28,014 bases of DNA from Halieaceae bacterium UBA5085 (GCA_002414665.1 DIAF01000024.1:29661-57674); one strand, 5' to 3'. Shown: positions 6,637-16,659, numbered from the stretch's first letter. A program made the numbers and translations. The notes: generated from the sequence alone by a model not told the origin.

Positions 6637-7642
6637 TCAGCAGGTTCACCTGTTTGTATCACAGGATGGCCAGGCCCAGCTGGAAGTGGCACTCGACCAA
6701 GATACGGTCTGGCTCAGCCAGGCCCAGATGGGTCAACTCTTCGATACCAGCCCAGAGAACGTGCTGATGCACCTTCAAAACATCTTCAAAGACGAAGAGT
6801 TGGAGGAATCGGCAACTAATAAGGAATTCTTAGTAGTTCGCCAGGAGGGCAAGCGTCAGGTTCGGCGACGTATCAAGCACTACAACCTGGATGCCATTAT
6901 CTCCGTGGGTTACCGGGTTAGCTCCAAGCGCGCCACCCAGTTCCGTCAGTGGGCCACTCGGGTCCTCAAGGGCCACCTGGTCCAGGGTTATACCCTCAAC
7001 CAGCGCCGTCTGGCCGAGCGCGGCATCGAGTTCGAGCAGGCCCTGGATCTCCTGAGCCGTACCCTGGCCAATCAAGGCCTGGTTTCTGCGGAGGGCCAGG
7101 CTGTGGCCCGTGTCATCAGCGACTACGCCCGCTCTTGGAGCTTGCTGCAGGGCTATGACGAGCAGCAACTTGCCGAAATCAACACCCGACAGCCGGACAT
7201 GCGCCCGTTGCAGCTGGAAGAGGCGCTGACGGCCATTTGTGAACTGAAGCAGACCCTGATGGCCAAGGGCGAAGCCACGGCTCTCTTTGGCCAGCTGCGG
7301 GGCGATGGCCTGGCCTCTGCGCTCGCCACCATCGAACAGGGCTTTGGCGAGGATCTGTTCTACCCCAATGTCGCCAGCCGTGCCGCCCACCTGCTGTACT
7401 TTGTGATCAAGAACCACCCCCTGGCGGACGGCAACAAGCGCTGCGGTTCCTTTCTGTTCCTGTGGTACCTGCGCCGCAACCAGGCCCTGCTGGCCAAGCC
7501 AATGGAGCAACTGATCAACGACAACACCTTGGTGGCCCTGGCCCTGCTGGTGGCGGAGAGCCTACCGGACCACAAGGCCCTGATGATCCGGCTGATAGAG
7601 CACTTCGTTCAGCTCAAGGAGCCGGCGGGGAACAAGGAATAA
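6629..7642 (+). CDS. RhuM-family protein with C-terminal Fic/Doc domain
   Basis: The start at 6629 is preferred over 6608. It lies in the last bases of the upstream gene (ATGACTGA overlap) with GAGG upstream, giving 337 residues. The N-terminal part (VWLSQAQMGQLFDTSPENVLMHLQNIF... HYNLDAIISVGYRVSSKRATQFRQWAT) is the RhuM (virulence RhuM) domain, which looks DNA-binding. The C-terminal domain is Fic/Doc. The loop HPLADGNKR starts at His263 and keeps the catalytic His, Asp, Asn and Arg. The Lys before Arg is as in Doc, which phosphorylates EF-Tu, rather than the Gly of AMPylating Fic proteins. It lies between the specificity and restriction genes, with hsdR 3 nt downstream. A stress or abortive-infection arm of the locus is inference. 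Confidence 0.87.
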   Translation: MTDQQVHLFVSQDGQAQLEVALDQDTVWLSQAQMGQLFDTSPENVLMHLQNIFKDEELEESATNKEFLVVRQEGKRQVRRRIKHYNLDAIISVGYRVSSKRATQFRQWATRVLKGHLVQGYTLNQRRLAERGIEFEQALDLLSRTLANQGLVSAEGQAVARVISDYARSWSLLQGYDEQQLAEINTRQPDMRPLQLEEALTAICELKQTLMAKGEATALFGQLRGDGLASALATIEQGFGEDLFYPNVASRAAHLLYFVIKNHPLADGNKRCGSFLFLWYLRRNQALLAKPMEQLINDNTLVALALLVAESLPDHKALMIRLIEHFVQLKEPAGNKE

Positions 7643-7645
7643 GGC

Positions 7646-10600
7646 ATGACCGAAGACCAACTGGAACAGCTATGCCTGGAATGGTTTGCCGAAGGGGGCT
7701 GGGAGGTGGCCCATGGCCCCGACCTGGCGCCCGACGGCCCGGCGCCCGAGCGTGCCGATTACCGCCAGGTGTTGTTGCCCGGGGATCTGGAGGCAGCAAT
7801 ACGTCGCATCAACGCCCACCTACCTGAGAGTGCTATCGAACAGGTGGTGGCCAAGGTCAGCAAGCCTGAAAGCCTGGACCCGGTAGTCAACAACCGTGCC
7901 TTCCATCGCCTGCTGCTAGACGGTGTACCCGTGGAGTACAAGCGCGACGACGAGCGCGTACATGACCACGCCTTCCTGATGGACTTCACCCACCTGGAAG
8001 CCAACCGCTTCCGGGTCATCAACCAGTTCACGCTCACTGGCAGCAAGCAGCTGCGTCGGCCAGACATGGTGGTCTTTATCAATGGCCTGCCTCTGGGTGT
8101 GCTGGAGCTGAAGAGCCCAAGTGCCGAGAACGTGGATATCTGGGATGCCTACAACCAGATCCAGACCTACAAGGACGAGATTGCCGACCTGTTTGCCTAT
8201 AACGAGGCGCTGGTCATCAGTGAAGGCTACAACGCCCGTGTAGGCTCACTCACCGGCAGCCCGGAGCGCTTCATGCCCTGGCGCACCCTCAAGCACGAAG
8301 ACGACAAGCCCCTGCTGGAGTGGCAGCTGGAAACCCTGGTGCGGGGTTTCTTTGACCGCGAGTTGTTCCTGGACTATCTGCGTTACTTCGTGATCTTCGA
8401 GACCGATGCCGACAAGCTAATCAAGAAGATCGCCGGTTACCACCAGTTCCATGCCGTGCGCGAAGCGGTGCGGGCCACCGTGATTGCCGCCGCGCCACCT
8501 GCCGGGGTAGAAACCAAGCGGGCCACCTATGCCGATGCCGTCGTCCCGGGCAGTAAAAAGGCCGGGGTGGTGTGGCATACCCAGGGTTCCGGCAAGAGCA
8601 TTTCCATGTGCTGCTACGCCGGCAAGCTGCTGCAGCAGCCAGAGATGAACAACCCCACCCTGATTGTAGTAACCGACCGCAACGATCTCGACGGCCAGCT
8701 GTTTGCCACGTTCAGCGCAGCCAGGGAGCTGCTCAAGCAGGAACCGGTACAGGCCCAGGACCGGGAGACTTTACGCCGCCTGCTGGCCGAGCGCGAGTCC
8801 GGTGGCATCATCTTCACCACCGTGCAGAAGTTCGCGATCCTGGATGACGAGAAGGGCCACCCCATCCTCAATGACCGCCACAACATCGTGGTGATCTCTG
8901 ACGAGGCTCACCGCAGCCAGTACGGCCTGAAAGCCACCCTCAAGAAGGATGGCAGCTACAAGTTCGGCTACGCCAAGCACATGCGCGATGCAGTGCCCAA
9001 CGCCTCTTTCATTGGTTTCACCGGCACGCCAGTCGCTAGCGAGGACAAGGACACCCGCGCCGTATTTGGCGACTACGTCTCCATTTACGACATCCAGGAT
9101 GCCGTCGACGATGGAGCGACCGTGCCCATCTACTATGAATCCCGCCTGGCCAAGCTGGACATCAATCGGGAAGCCATAGACGCACTCTCGGACCGGGTAG
9201 AAGAAGTCGTTGAGGATGAAGAAGACTTGGGCTCCCGGGAGCGAACAAAGGGCGAATGGAGCCGGCTGGAGAAACTGGTCGGTGCAGGCCCCCGGCTGCG
9301 GGAAGTGGCGGAGGACCTAGTCAATCACTTCGAGACCCGCTCGGCGGTGATGGAAGGCAAGGCCATGATCGTGGCCATGAGCCGGGAAATCTGCGCCCAC
9401 CTCTACAACGAGATTGTTGTACTGCGGCCCGAGTGGCACGACCCCGATCCCGAGAAGGGTGCCATCAAGATCGTGATGACTGGCTCAGCCTCAGACAAGG
9501 CGCTGCTGCAACCCCACATCTACAACAAGCAAACCAAGAAACGCCTGGAGAAACGCTTCAAGGACATCAACGACCCCCTCAAGCTGGTGATCGTGCGAGA
9601 TATGTGGCTGACCGGCTTCGACGCTCCCTGCTGCCATACCATGTATGTGGACAAGCCCATGAAGGGCCACAACTTGATGCAGGCCATCGCCCGGGTGAAC
9701 CGGGTATTCAAGAACAAGCCAGGTGGCCTGGTGGTGGACTACATCGGCATCGCCAATGAACTGAAGCAGGCACTCAAGACCTACGCTGACTCCAGTGGCA
9801 GGGGCGCACCCACTCACAGCGCCGAGGAGGCCTTTGCCATCCTGCTGGAGAAGCTGGACATCATCCATGGTTTCTTCGCCAAGGGACCCAAGGGCGCAGG
9901 TTTCGACTACAGCCGCTTCGAGGACCAGGCCAACCAACTGCTGATTCCCGCCGCCAACTACATCCTTGGCTTGGAGGACGGCAAGAAGCGCTTCCTGGAT
10001 ACCGTGCTGGCCATGAGCAAGGCTTACTCCCTGTGCAGCACCCTGGACCAGGCTCACGCCTACCACAAGGAAGTCGCCTTCCTCTCCGCAGTGAAGGCCG
10101 CCATCACCAAGCACACCAGCGTGGACAGGAAGCTGACCCAGGAGGACAAGAACTCCGCCCTGAAGCAGATCCTCGACAACGCCATCATCGCCGACGGCGT
10201 CACCGACGTGTTTGCCCTTTGCGGCCTGGACAAGCCCAACATCGGCCTGCTCTCCGACGAGTTCCTGGAAGACGTACGCCAGATGCCCTACAAGAACTTT
10301 GCCGTGGAGCTGCTGGAGAAACTGCTCAAGGACGACATCCGCTCCGCCACCCGCAACAACGTCGTCCAGGAAAAGAAGTACGGCGACCGCCTGCAAGAGA
10401 CCCTGCGCAAGTACAACAACCGTGCCATCGAGACCGCCCAGGTGATCGAGGAACTAATCGCCCTGGCCAAGCAATTCCAGGCCGAGCTGGAACGCGACGC
10501 TGCCCTGGGCCTGAACCCGGATGAAGTGGCCTTCTACGACGCCCTGGCTAACAACGAGAGCGCAGTACGTGAGCTGGGTGACGACACCCTGAAGAAAATC

Positions 10601-10795
10601 GCCGTGGAGATCACCGAGAAGCTGCGGCAGTCGACTACCGTGGACTGGCAGGTGCGTGAGAGTGTGCGGGCTAAGCTGCGGATCCTGGTGCGCAGGACGC
10701 TACAGCGGTACAAGTATCCGCCGGATCAGGCGCAGGAGGCGATTGAGCTGGTGTTACAGCAAGCGGAGGTGTTGTCAGGTCAGTGGAGTCGATAA
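7646..10795 (+). CDS. Type I restriction endonuclease subunit HsdR
   Basis: HsdR is the motor and nuclease subunit. It pumps DNA using ATP while bound at an unmethylated site and cuts far away. The gene begins 3 nt after the RhuM-Fic stop with AAGGA upstream and encodes 1049 residues, close to EcoR124 HsdR. The nuclease domain shows Asp140 (PDMVVF) and Glu154-x-Lys156 (LELK). The helicase motor has Walker A QGSGKS at 313-318 and DEAH at 419-422 (ISDEAHRSQ). TGTPV follows. The RecA2 motifs include VRDMWLTGFDAP and the arginine-finger segment QAIARVNRVF. The C-terminal helical part (about 800-1049) would dock on M2S. All catalytic motifs are intact, so restriction is probably functional. Confidence 0.98.
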   Translation: MTEDQLEQLCLEWFAEGGWEVAHGPDLAPDGPAPERADYRQVLLPGDLEAAIRRINAHLPESAIEQVVAKVSKPESLDPVVNNRAFHRLLLDGVPVEYKRDDERVHDHAFLMDFTHLEANRFRVINQFTLTGSKQLRRPDMVVFINGLPLGVLELKSPSAENVDIWDAYNQIQTYKDEIADLFAYNEALVISEGYNARVGSLTGSPERFMPWRTLKHEDDKPLLEWQLETLVRGFFDRELFLDYLRYFVIFETDADKLIKKIAGYHQFHAVREAVRATVIAAAPPAGVETKRATYADAVVPGSKKAGVVWHTQGSGKSISMCCYAGKLLQQPEMNNPTLIVVTDRNDLDGQLFATFSAARELLKQEPVQAQDRETLRRLLAERESGGIIFTTVQKFAILDDEKGHPILNDRHNIVVISDEAHRSQYGLKATLKKDGSYKFGYAKHMRDAVPNASFIGFTGTPVASEDKDTRAVFGDYVSIYDIQDAVDDGATVPIYYESRLAKLDINREAIDALSDRVEEVVEDEEDLGSRERTKGEWSRLEKLVGAGPRLREVAEDLVNHFETRSAVMEGKAMIVAMSREICAHLYNEIVVLRPEWHDPDPEKGAIKIVMTGSASDKALLQPHIYNKQTKKRLEKRFKDINDPLKLVIVRDMWLTGFDAPCCHTMYVDKPMKGHNLMQAIARVNRVFKNKPGGLVVDYIGIANELKQALKTYADSSGRGAPTHSAEEAFAILLEKLDIIHGFFAKGPKGAGFDYSRFEDQANQLLIPAANYILGLEDGKKRFLDTVLAMSKAYSLCSTLDQAHAYHKEVAFLSAVKAAITKHTSVDRKLTQEDKNSALKQILDNAIIADGVTDVFALCGLDKPNIGLLSDEFLEDVRQMPYKNFAVELLEKLLKDDIRSATRNNVVQEKKYGDRLQETLRKYNNRAIETAQVIEELIALAKQFQAELERDAALGLNPDEVAFYDALANNESAVRELGDDTLKKIAVEITEKLRQSTTVDWQVRESVRAKLRILVRRTLQRYKYPPDQAQEAIELVLQQAEVLSGQWSR

Positions 10796-10996
10796 GTCCC
10801 AGCCAGCCAACTCGATACTGGCAAATCACTGGAGCGTCAAGGCAGATAAAGAAATGGACGCAAAGGCAGAAAATTGAACAGGGATTTGATCTGTGATTCA
10901 GTGTGGGGCACGAAACTGGACATCAAATGGCCTACTTTGCGCGTTGCTCTGTAGTGAGATAAAGAGAAAAATTACCTAGCAAATGGGGGTACATGA

Positions 10997-13900
10997 ATGT
11001 CATCACTAGCGGCCTTAGTTAATGAGCGAATCGAGCTGCTCCGCCCGAGGCTGCTTGATACTACCCGTAGAAACCCCCTTATTAACAACGTGCTGACTGC
11101 GAGAACGGCGTCTTTCGTACGGATAGTTGATGAAAAGCCGCAAAGCTTTATCGAAATTCTGAATTCCGAATCTGCGATGGCTCTTCAGCCATTGCCGCCA
11201 CTCGATGACGAGCCGCCCGATGAGAGAACGCCAGCATTTATTACGGCTTTCGAGAACGCACAGGGCATTGATGAGAAGTACATCGCTGAGCTAGAGAAGA
11301 TTGATTTTGACAGCGATGAGTCCGCTTTCGAGAAGCAGGAAAAGCTTGATCGCGAGTTGAAGGACAGGATAAGAGCACAGTTAGAGCTGCCGCCACGGCC
11401 AGCTTCTGGCCAGCACTATGACCTGATCAACCACGCCAAGATTCACAAAATAAACCCCTCCTTTACTTTACCCGACCCGAGCGCGACCGCTACGGACGAC
11501 CGGTTTGATGACCTTGCCCTTCAAACGTTGCTTTTACCAGCGAATCTCCAGTCTCGACTTGGTCGAATTTACAGTAAGGCTCGCACATACCGTGAGGAGC
11601 GCGGTCTCGAAGTTGTCTACGTTGCCGTTGGCTATCTCGACTGGTGTATGCCGGATACTGATCCAGAGCGGGATTCTTTTCGTTCTCCTATTGCGTTGAT
11701 ACCCGTCGTTCTTGACCGTACTCGGTCTCCCCAAGGGGAGATCTATGAGATTCGCCAGCTGTCGGGCATACGTTTTAACCCGGTACTGAGCCATAAACTA
11801 AGGCATGAAGCTAAACTTGATATTGACGAAATAATCCAATGCTTCGAGGGTGAAGATATAGATATCGAGGCCGCGTTTGAGCTGATTGTTTCGAAAAAGC
11901 CGAAAAGGATGAAGTGGAACGTCAAGCGCCAAGCCACTTTTGGCATTTTCCCTTTTCAAGGGATCGACCAGTACTACGACCTGAGAACAAGCGATATTGA
12001 TTTTTCCGAATTTCCGGTTCTGAAGGAGCTCATGCTTGGTCGGGAATCTGGTTCCGAGGGGTGTAGTTTTACCGAGAGCGACACCGAGTCTGAAGAGGCC
12101 GTTCGCGTCGTCCCTAACATAGTGCTTGATGCTGATTCTTCGCAGTTCTTGGCGCTGCTTAAGGTCGCCTCAGGAGACAACTTGGCTCTTGAGGGCCCGC
12201 CAGGGTCGGGTAAAAGCCAGACTATCGTGAATGCTATTGCAAATGCGCTCCAGTGTGGAAAGCGTGTACTCTTCGTGGCACAAAAAGTTACGGCTCTAGA
12301 CGTCGTCTACGCGCGCCTACAGGCACTAGGCCTCGATAAATTTGTGCTGCCGATGGTGGGGACGAAAGCAGACAGTGATGCGTTCTATCAAGCACTGATG
12401 GAGCGTCTGGAAACACGTTCTACAGGGAGGTCTCCGGGGGATGCCTCTATTCGTAGGCAGCTGGTGCGGCATCGTGACGTGCTGGCGGACTACATCGACT
12501 TATTAACCAGTCGCGTAGCAGGAACGCAGATTACCGTACATGAATTATGGGGTCTTTGTGTCGAGAATCACGACGCGCAGAGTAAGCTACCACTCGCTTT
12601 TAAAACGCTACCCGTTGATCTTAAAAAGTACGCCGAGAGCTTTGGCGTACCCGAGTTCAAGGCTGCGTGTGCGGACTTGATCGGCTGGGCTGATGAGCTG
12701 TTGGAGCTTTCTATTCCTCCGGGATCGCCGTGGGCGTCCGTAGATTTGCTTGATATTGATATTGCGAAGGTTAATGAGGCGAATGCACGCGGCATGTTGG
12801 CGGAGCAGGAGCTAAACCATGTATTGGGTGCGATTGACTCTCAGGCTCTGACCACACTGTTTGCTATTCTAGATCGATATTCACTCAGTGAAGTGTTGCC
12901 AGTTCTAAGGCTGGGGCAACACTGGGCGGGTACGGAAGTAGAATATTGGCGTGATATAGTTCATGGTCGTGATGAGGCGTACCGAGAGCTCTCACAGTTT
13001 GATGAACTTTACCGAGAACTCGAGTCCATCTGCGAGGCCAACAGTAGCCTCGTAGATGAGGCAATCAGGTTAGCTCCAGCAGCGCCACTATTTCGAGTAT
13101 ATAGCGAGTTTCTTGAACGTCTCAGTTTGAGTAGTTTTGAGGGGCCATTTTTGAGGGCGGCCAGGTCTGAGATTGAGCATGAGCTCGCTATAGCATTCGA
13201 CTTGTTTGCTAAACGTGAACTACTCGACCGCATGCAGGTCCACTTGGATCCCCCTAGCTTGTATCAAGCGTCGGAGGCGCGCCAAAGACTGTTCTCTAAC
13301 GATTGGTTCTTCGGATTCGCTGAAACATTATCGATGGCGTCTATACAACGCGATCTCAAGGACGGCCAGATCGCCGCAAAGAAAGCCTTTGCTCTACTCG
13401 GTAAAGATCAAGGCCTTCCTGCGGCACGATCTGTAACACAGGTCCAGCGGACAATAGAGAGCGCTGGATTTTTTGCTAGGCGATTTCGTCCATACAAAAC
13501 AGCAGTAAACACAGCATGTAGCTGGCTCAGATGCACTCCGCGGGAGATAACGAAGGAGGCATTGACTGATGATTTAAAAGAGCTGGCGAGTGCATCTTCT
13601 GCATGGGAAGACACTGCGCTCGCAGATTTTCTGCCGCAACCAGAGGCTGAAGTGGTCAAGTCAATCGCGGAAGTCCAGCGGGAGCTTTCCGCATTTACGG
13701 GCTTGCTGATCGGGCTAGGATTAAGTGAGTCACAGGTTTCGGTATTGCTCACGACCCCTCTGGTGGATGATCTGGCAGTGAATTTGCGACAGATGGGTCA
13801 CGTTCCCGCAGCTTGGAGTGACATCAAAGCAAAGCGGGAGACCCTGACAGACAATCTCACTTGGATACGAAATAATGAGGACTTGCTCGCGGAGGCAGAA

Positions 13901-16417
13901 AAGGTCTGTGTATCGGAGAGGGTATGGAGTGTTGACGAAATGCGACGCTTGTCTGTGGTTTGTGACGCAGCAAAGGAGCGGGTCTCTAAGTTTGATGCTC
14001 TAGTAGCTTCTTTGGGGGTGCCGGATGTAGACACGTTAATAGAGCAACGCGAACCCTTACTCGAACTTTCTCGGGTGGCCTCGAGCGGTGATAAGCAAAT
14101 TATTGAAGGTCTATTGCTCGAACCAGCGTCACCAGTAGGACTTGCTCTCGATGAGATCAAAGAGAGGGCCGCAGAGGTGGAATCGCTCTCGGACAGGCTT
14201 TCCTCGGGCAAGGCGGAGCAGAGGTCGTCGAATAGTTTCTGCGAGGCTGTGAGGTACCTCACCAGCCACCTCAAAGACTCGGACGGATTCAATCTAGTTA
14301 TCCAGCGTCGCAGCATCGTCACTACTTCTAACCAATATGGGCTCGGCAGCATTCTCAGCGCATTAGTAGGGGAGGGCAGGCTGGAAGACGCGCAGATTCT
14401 AGTCCCGGGCGCTCTCTCGTACTATCTCCGTGCACGTGCCGAGGTTGAGCACGGTGATCGCATGCTGAATTTTTCGGGTACAACTCTAAAATCAGCGCGA
14501 GAGAAGCTGCAGCAGACTGATCGAAAGCTAATCGCCATGAGCCCTGAGACGGTGTCTGCGTCCGCGATAGCACAGGCGGACCCGCCGGAGGGGATTGGGT
14601 ATGGACGGAAGTCTGACTACACAGAGATGGCCTTGCTTCGACATGAACTGCAGAAGAAGCGACGGATCCCCCCGAGGAAGCTGCTTAAGCGTGCCAATAG
14701 TGCGCTTGCCGAGCTGTTCCCATGTTGGATGATGGTGCCCAGCGCAGTTGCGCAACATTTACCCCGGAAGAACATGTTTGATCTGGTGATTATTGATGAG
14801 GCGTCACAGATGACGCCGGAAACGTCCATATCTGCTTTAATGCGGGCGTCGCAAGCCATGATTTGTGGAGACACCAATCAGTTGCCACCAACGAATTTCT
14901 TCAAGGGTCTTTCAAGTACTGAGGATGAAGATGAGGATGTTGCGACTGATGAGGAATCAATTCTTGAGCTCGCAAATACTCAGTTCCACCCAAAGCACAG
15001 ACTTCGGTGGCACTACCGCTCCCGTCATGAGGAGCTGATCAGCTTTTCAAATCACTACGTCTACGATGATGATTTGGTTATTTTCCCCTCACCGGGCGGC
15101 ACCGGCGATAAAATGGGAGTCGGGATAGTTCAGGTCAATGGGACCTTCAGTCGTGGCTTGAATCCTGCGGAGTCGCAGGTCATGGCTGATCACATCGCTG
15201 AATTTATGCGGAGTAGCCCTCACAGATCACTTGGGGCAGTGGTGATGAATCAGTCGCAAATGGAGCACCTTGACGCGCTGGTGTTGAGGCTAGCCGAGCA
15301 TGACAGCGCTGTTGCAGATTACATAGATTACTGGGCAGATAAGGACGATGGCCTAGAGAAATTTTTCGTAAAAAACCTCGAAAACGTTCAGGGAGACGAG
15401 AGAGATGTCATATTTATTGGCACTGTGTATGGACGAGATAACCTGGGCAAATTTTATCAGCGAATTGGTCCGATAAATGGTTCGTCAGGTAAGCGCCGAT
15501 TAAATGTACTGTTCTCGCGCGCTAAGGAGCAAATAGTTACCTTCTCATCTATTCCCCTAGACCAATTTAATCCAAGCGATACGAACGAAGGTGCGCGGCT
15601 GCTGAAGCTCTGGCTCCAATTCTCTCAGAGCAAGCGCCTGGGCGAGCGAGTCGTGCATGATGATCGTCGAGGAGTTCCAGATAGTCCATTTGAAGAGCAC
15701 GTGATTTCTGCGGTCGAGTCACTAGGTTTTGAGCCTGTGGCACAAGTTGGTGTTTCCAATTATTACATCGACATAGGTGTGAAACACTCGGACTACCCTT
15801 TCGGCTATATCTGTGGGATAGAGTGTGATGGTGCGACTTACCATTCTTCGAAGAGTGCCAGAGATAGGGACAGGCTTCGTGAGGAGGTGTTACAACGGCT
15901 CGGTTGGGATCTCTACCGCATTTGGTCAACAGATTGGTTTAGGGATCCGTATGGAGAGCGCGAGCGACTCGGTGAATACCTGGAGAGGCAACTGCGTGAA
16001 AAAGTTGCCATCATGCCGGAGATTGCTGAACCTCCAGCGTCTGATAGCGAGCAGCCAGTCGCACCAAAGGCTGCACGTCAAGCGCAATCCAGCCAGGGGT
16101 TGCTAGACCTAAGAGAAGACGTGCTCGTATACGACGAACAGAAAGAGATCGCATTCGTAGAATCGCGAAACGGTCCAGTAGCCCTTGGCTCAAAGGTCAA
16201 GGTGAGATATTTAGATGGGCCGCGTGCTGGTGTGGAGACCAAGTTTTGGTTAACTGACCTACCCGAGGATCATCACGCAGAAGTGCCAGGCTACACGGCG
16301 CTGCGCCTAAAAGCGCCTATATGCAAGGCAATCATTGGAGCTTATCAGGGCGACTTGGTGAGCTACGATCTCCAAGATAGCGAGGTCGGTGTCGAGATAC
16401 TTGAGGTGGAGGCATAG
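10997..16417 (+). CDS. DUF4011 superfamily-1 helicase fused to Vsr-like nuclease and Gre-C-like tail
   Basis: A very large protein of 1806 residues, with a GGGGG ribosome-binding site 7 nt before the ATG. Residues 1-60 match the DUF4011 start (RIELLRPRLLDTTRRNPLIN). The SF1 motor is split: Walker A GPPGSGKS at 400-407, then a long helical insert of roughly 800 residues, then Walker B DEAS at 1267-1270, GDTNQLPP, QGDERDVIFIGT (about 1464) and the motif VI segment NVLFSRAKEQ (about 1500). A Vsr/DUF559-like nuclease follows, with Asp1592 and Glu1609-x-Asp1611 (IECDG) and HSSKSARDRDRLRE. Residues 1727-1806 resemble the C-terminal domain of GreA/GreB (APICKAIIGAYQGD). Similar helicase-nucleases occur in defence islands. 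Codon use is more AT-rich than hsdR, and a 200-bp spacer suggests a separate transcript. Confidence 0.9.
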   Translation: MSSLAALVNERIELLRPRLLDTTRRNPLINNVLTARTASFVRIVDEKPQSFIEILNSESAMALQPLPPLDDEPPDERTPAFITAFENAQGIDEKYIAELEKIDFDSDESAFEKQEKLDRELKDRIRAQLELPPRPASGQHYDLINHAKIHKINPSFTLPDPSATATDDRFDDLALQTLLLPANLQSRLGRIYSKARTYREERGLEVVYVAVGYLDWCMPDTDPERDSFRSPIALIPVVLDRTRSPQGEIYEIRQLSGIRFNPVLSHKLRHEAKLDIDEIIQCFEGEDIDIEAAFELIVSKKPKRMKWNVKRQATFGIFPFQGIDQYYDLRTSDIDFSEFPVLKELMLGRESGSEGCSFTESDTESEEAVRVVPNIVLDADSSQFLALLKVASGDNLALEGPPGSGKSQTIVNAIANALQCGKRVLFVAQKVTALDVVYARLQALGLDKFVLPMVGTKADSDAFYQALMERLETRSTGRSPGDASIRRQLVRHRDVLADYIDLLTSRVAGTQITVHELWGLCVENHDAQSKLPLAFKTLPVDLKKYAESFGVPEFKAACADLIGWADELLELSIPPGSPWASVDLLDIDIAKVNEANARGMLAEQELNHVLGAIDSQALTTLFAILDRYSLSEVLPVLRLGQHWAGTEVEYWRDIVHGRDEAYRELSQFDELYRELESICEANSSLVDEAIRLAPAAPLFRVYSEFLERLSLSSFEGPFLRAARSEIEHELAIAFDLFAKRELLDRMQVHLDPPSLYQASEARQRLFSNDWFFGFAETLSMASIQRDLKDGQIAAKKAFALLGKDQGLPAARSVTQVQRTIESAGFFARRFRPYKTAVNTACSWLRCTPREITKEALTDDLKELASASSAWEDTALADFLPQPEAEVVKSIAEVQRELSAFTGLLIGLGLSESQVSVLLTTPLVDDLAVNLRQMGHVPAAWSDIKAKRETLTDNLTWIRNNEDLLAEAEKVCVSERVWSVDEMRRLSVVCDAAKERVSKFDALVASLGVPDVDTLIEQREPLLELSRVASSGDKQIIEGLLLEPASPVGLALDEIKERAAEVESLSDRLSSGKAEQRSSNSFCEAVRYLTSHLKDSDGFNLVIQRRSIVTTSNQYGLGSILSALVGEGRLEDAQILVPGALSYYLRARAEVEHGDRMLNFSGTTLKSAREKLQQTDRKLIAMSPETVSASAIAQADPPEGIGYGRKSDYTEMALLRHELQKKRRIPPRKLLKRANSALAELFPCWMMVPSAVAQHLPRKNMFDLVIIDEASQMTPETSISALMRASQAMICGDTNQLPPTNFFKGLSSTEDEDEDVATDEESILELANTQFHPKHRLRWHYRSRHEELISFSNHYVYDDDLVIFPSPGGTGDKMGVGIVQVNGTFSRGLNPAESQVMADHIAEFMRSSPHRSLGAVVMNQSQMEHLDALVLRLAEHDSAVADYIDYWADKDDGLEKFFVKNLENVQGDERDVIFIGTVYGRDNLGKFYQRIGPINGSSGKRRLNVLFSRAKEQIVTFSSIPLDQFNPSDTNEGARLLKLWLQFSQSKRLGERVVHDDRRGVPDSPFEEHVISAVESLGFEPVAQVGVSNYYIDIGVKHSDYPFGYICGIECDGATYHSSKSARDRDRLREEVLQRLGWDLYRIWSTDWFRDPYGERERLGEYLERQLREKVAIMPEIAEPPASDSEQPVAPKAARQAQSSQGLLDLREDVLVYDEQKEIAFVESRNGPVALGSKVKVRYLDGPRAGVETKFWLTDLPEDHHAEVPGYTALRLKAPICKAIIGAYQGDLVSYDLQDSEVGVEILEVEA

Positions 16418-16659
16418 CTCCAAGTTTGGATATGGAAATGGAGGACGGTTCCATTGCCAGTTCATTAGCCACATCCAATAGTCAGTCGCGCTTTGGTTAG
16501 TATCCTCCGTATTCAGCATGGTCTAGCTCCCACTGCTCGATCTCAGCGATTCGCCATGCTGACGTGCGCGCGCCGAGCTTTACGGGCGCGGGAATGCGCC
16601 GCGCTCTCTACGTTACAGGAAGGCTTCGGAAGATAGTGCGGTCATTGACTGGACATTTA

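Noticed and set aside
9491..10396. Minus-strand open frame of 301 codons inside hsdR
   Set aside because: Antisense shadow of the HsdR C-terminal region, with no domain or start signal.
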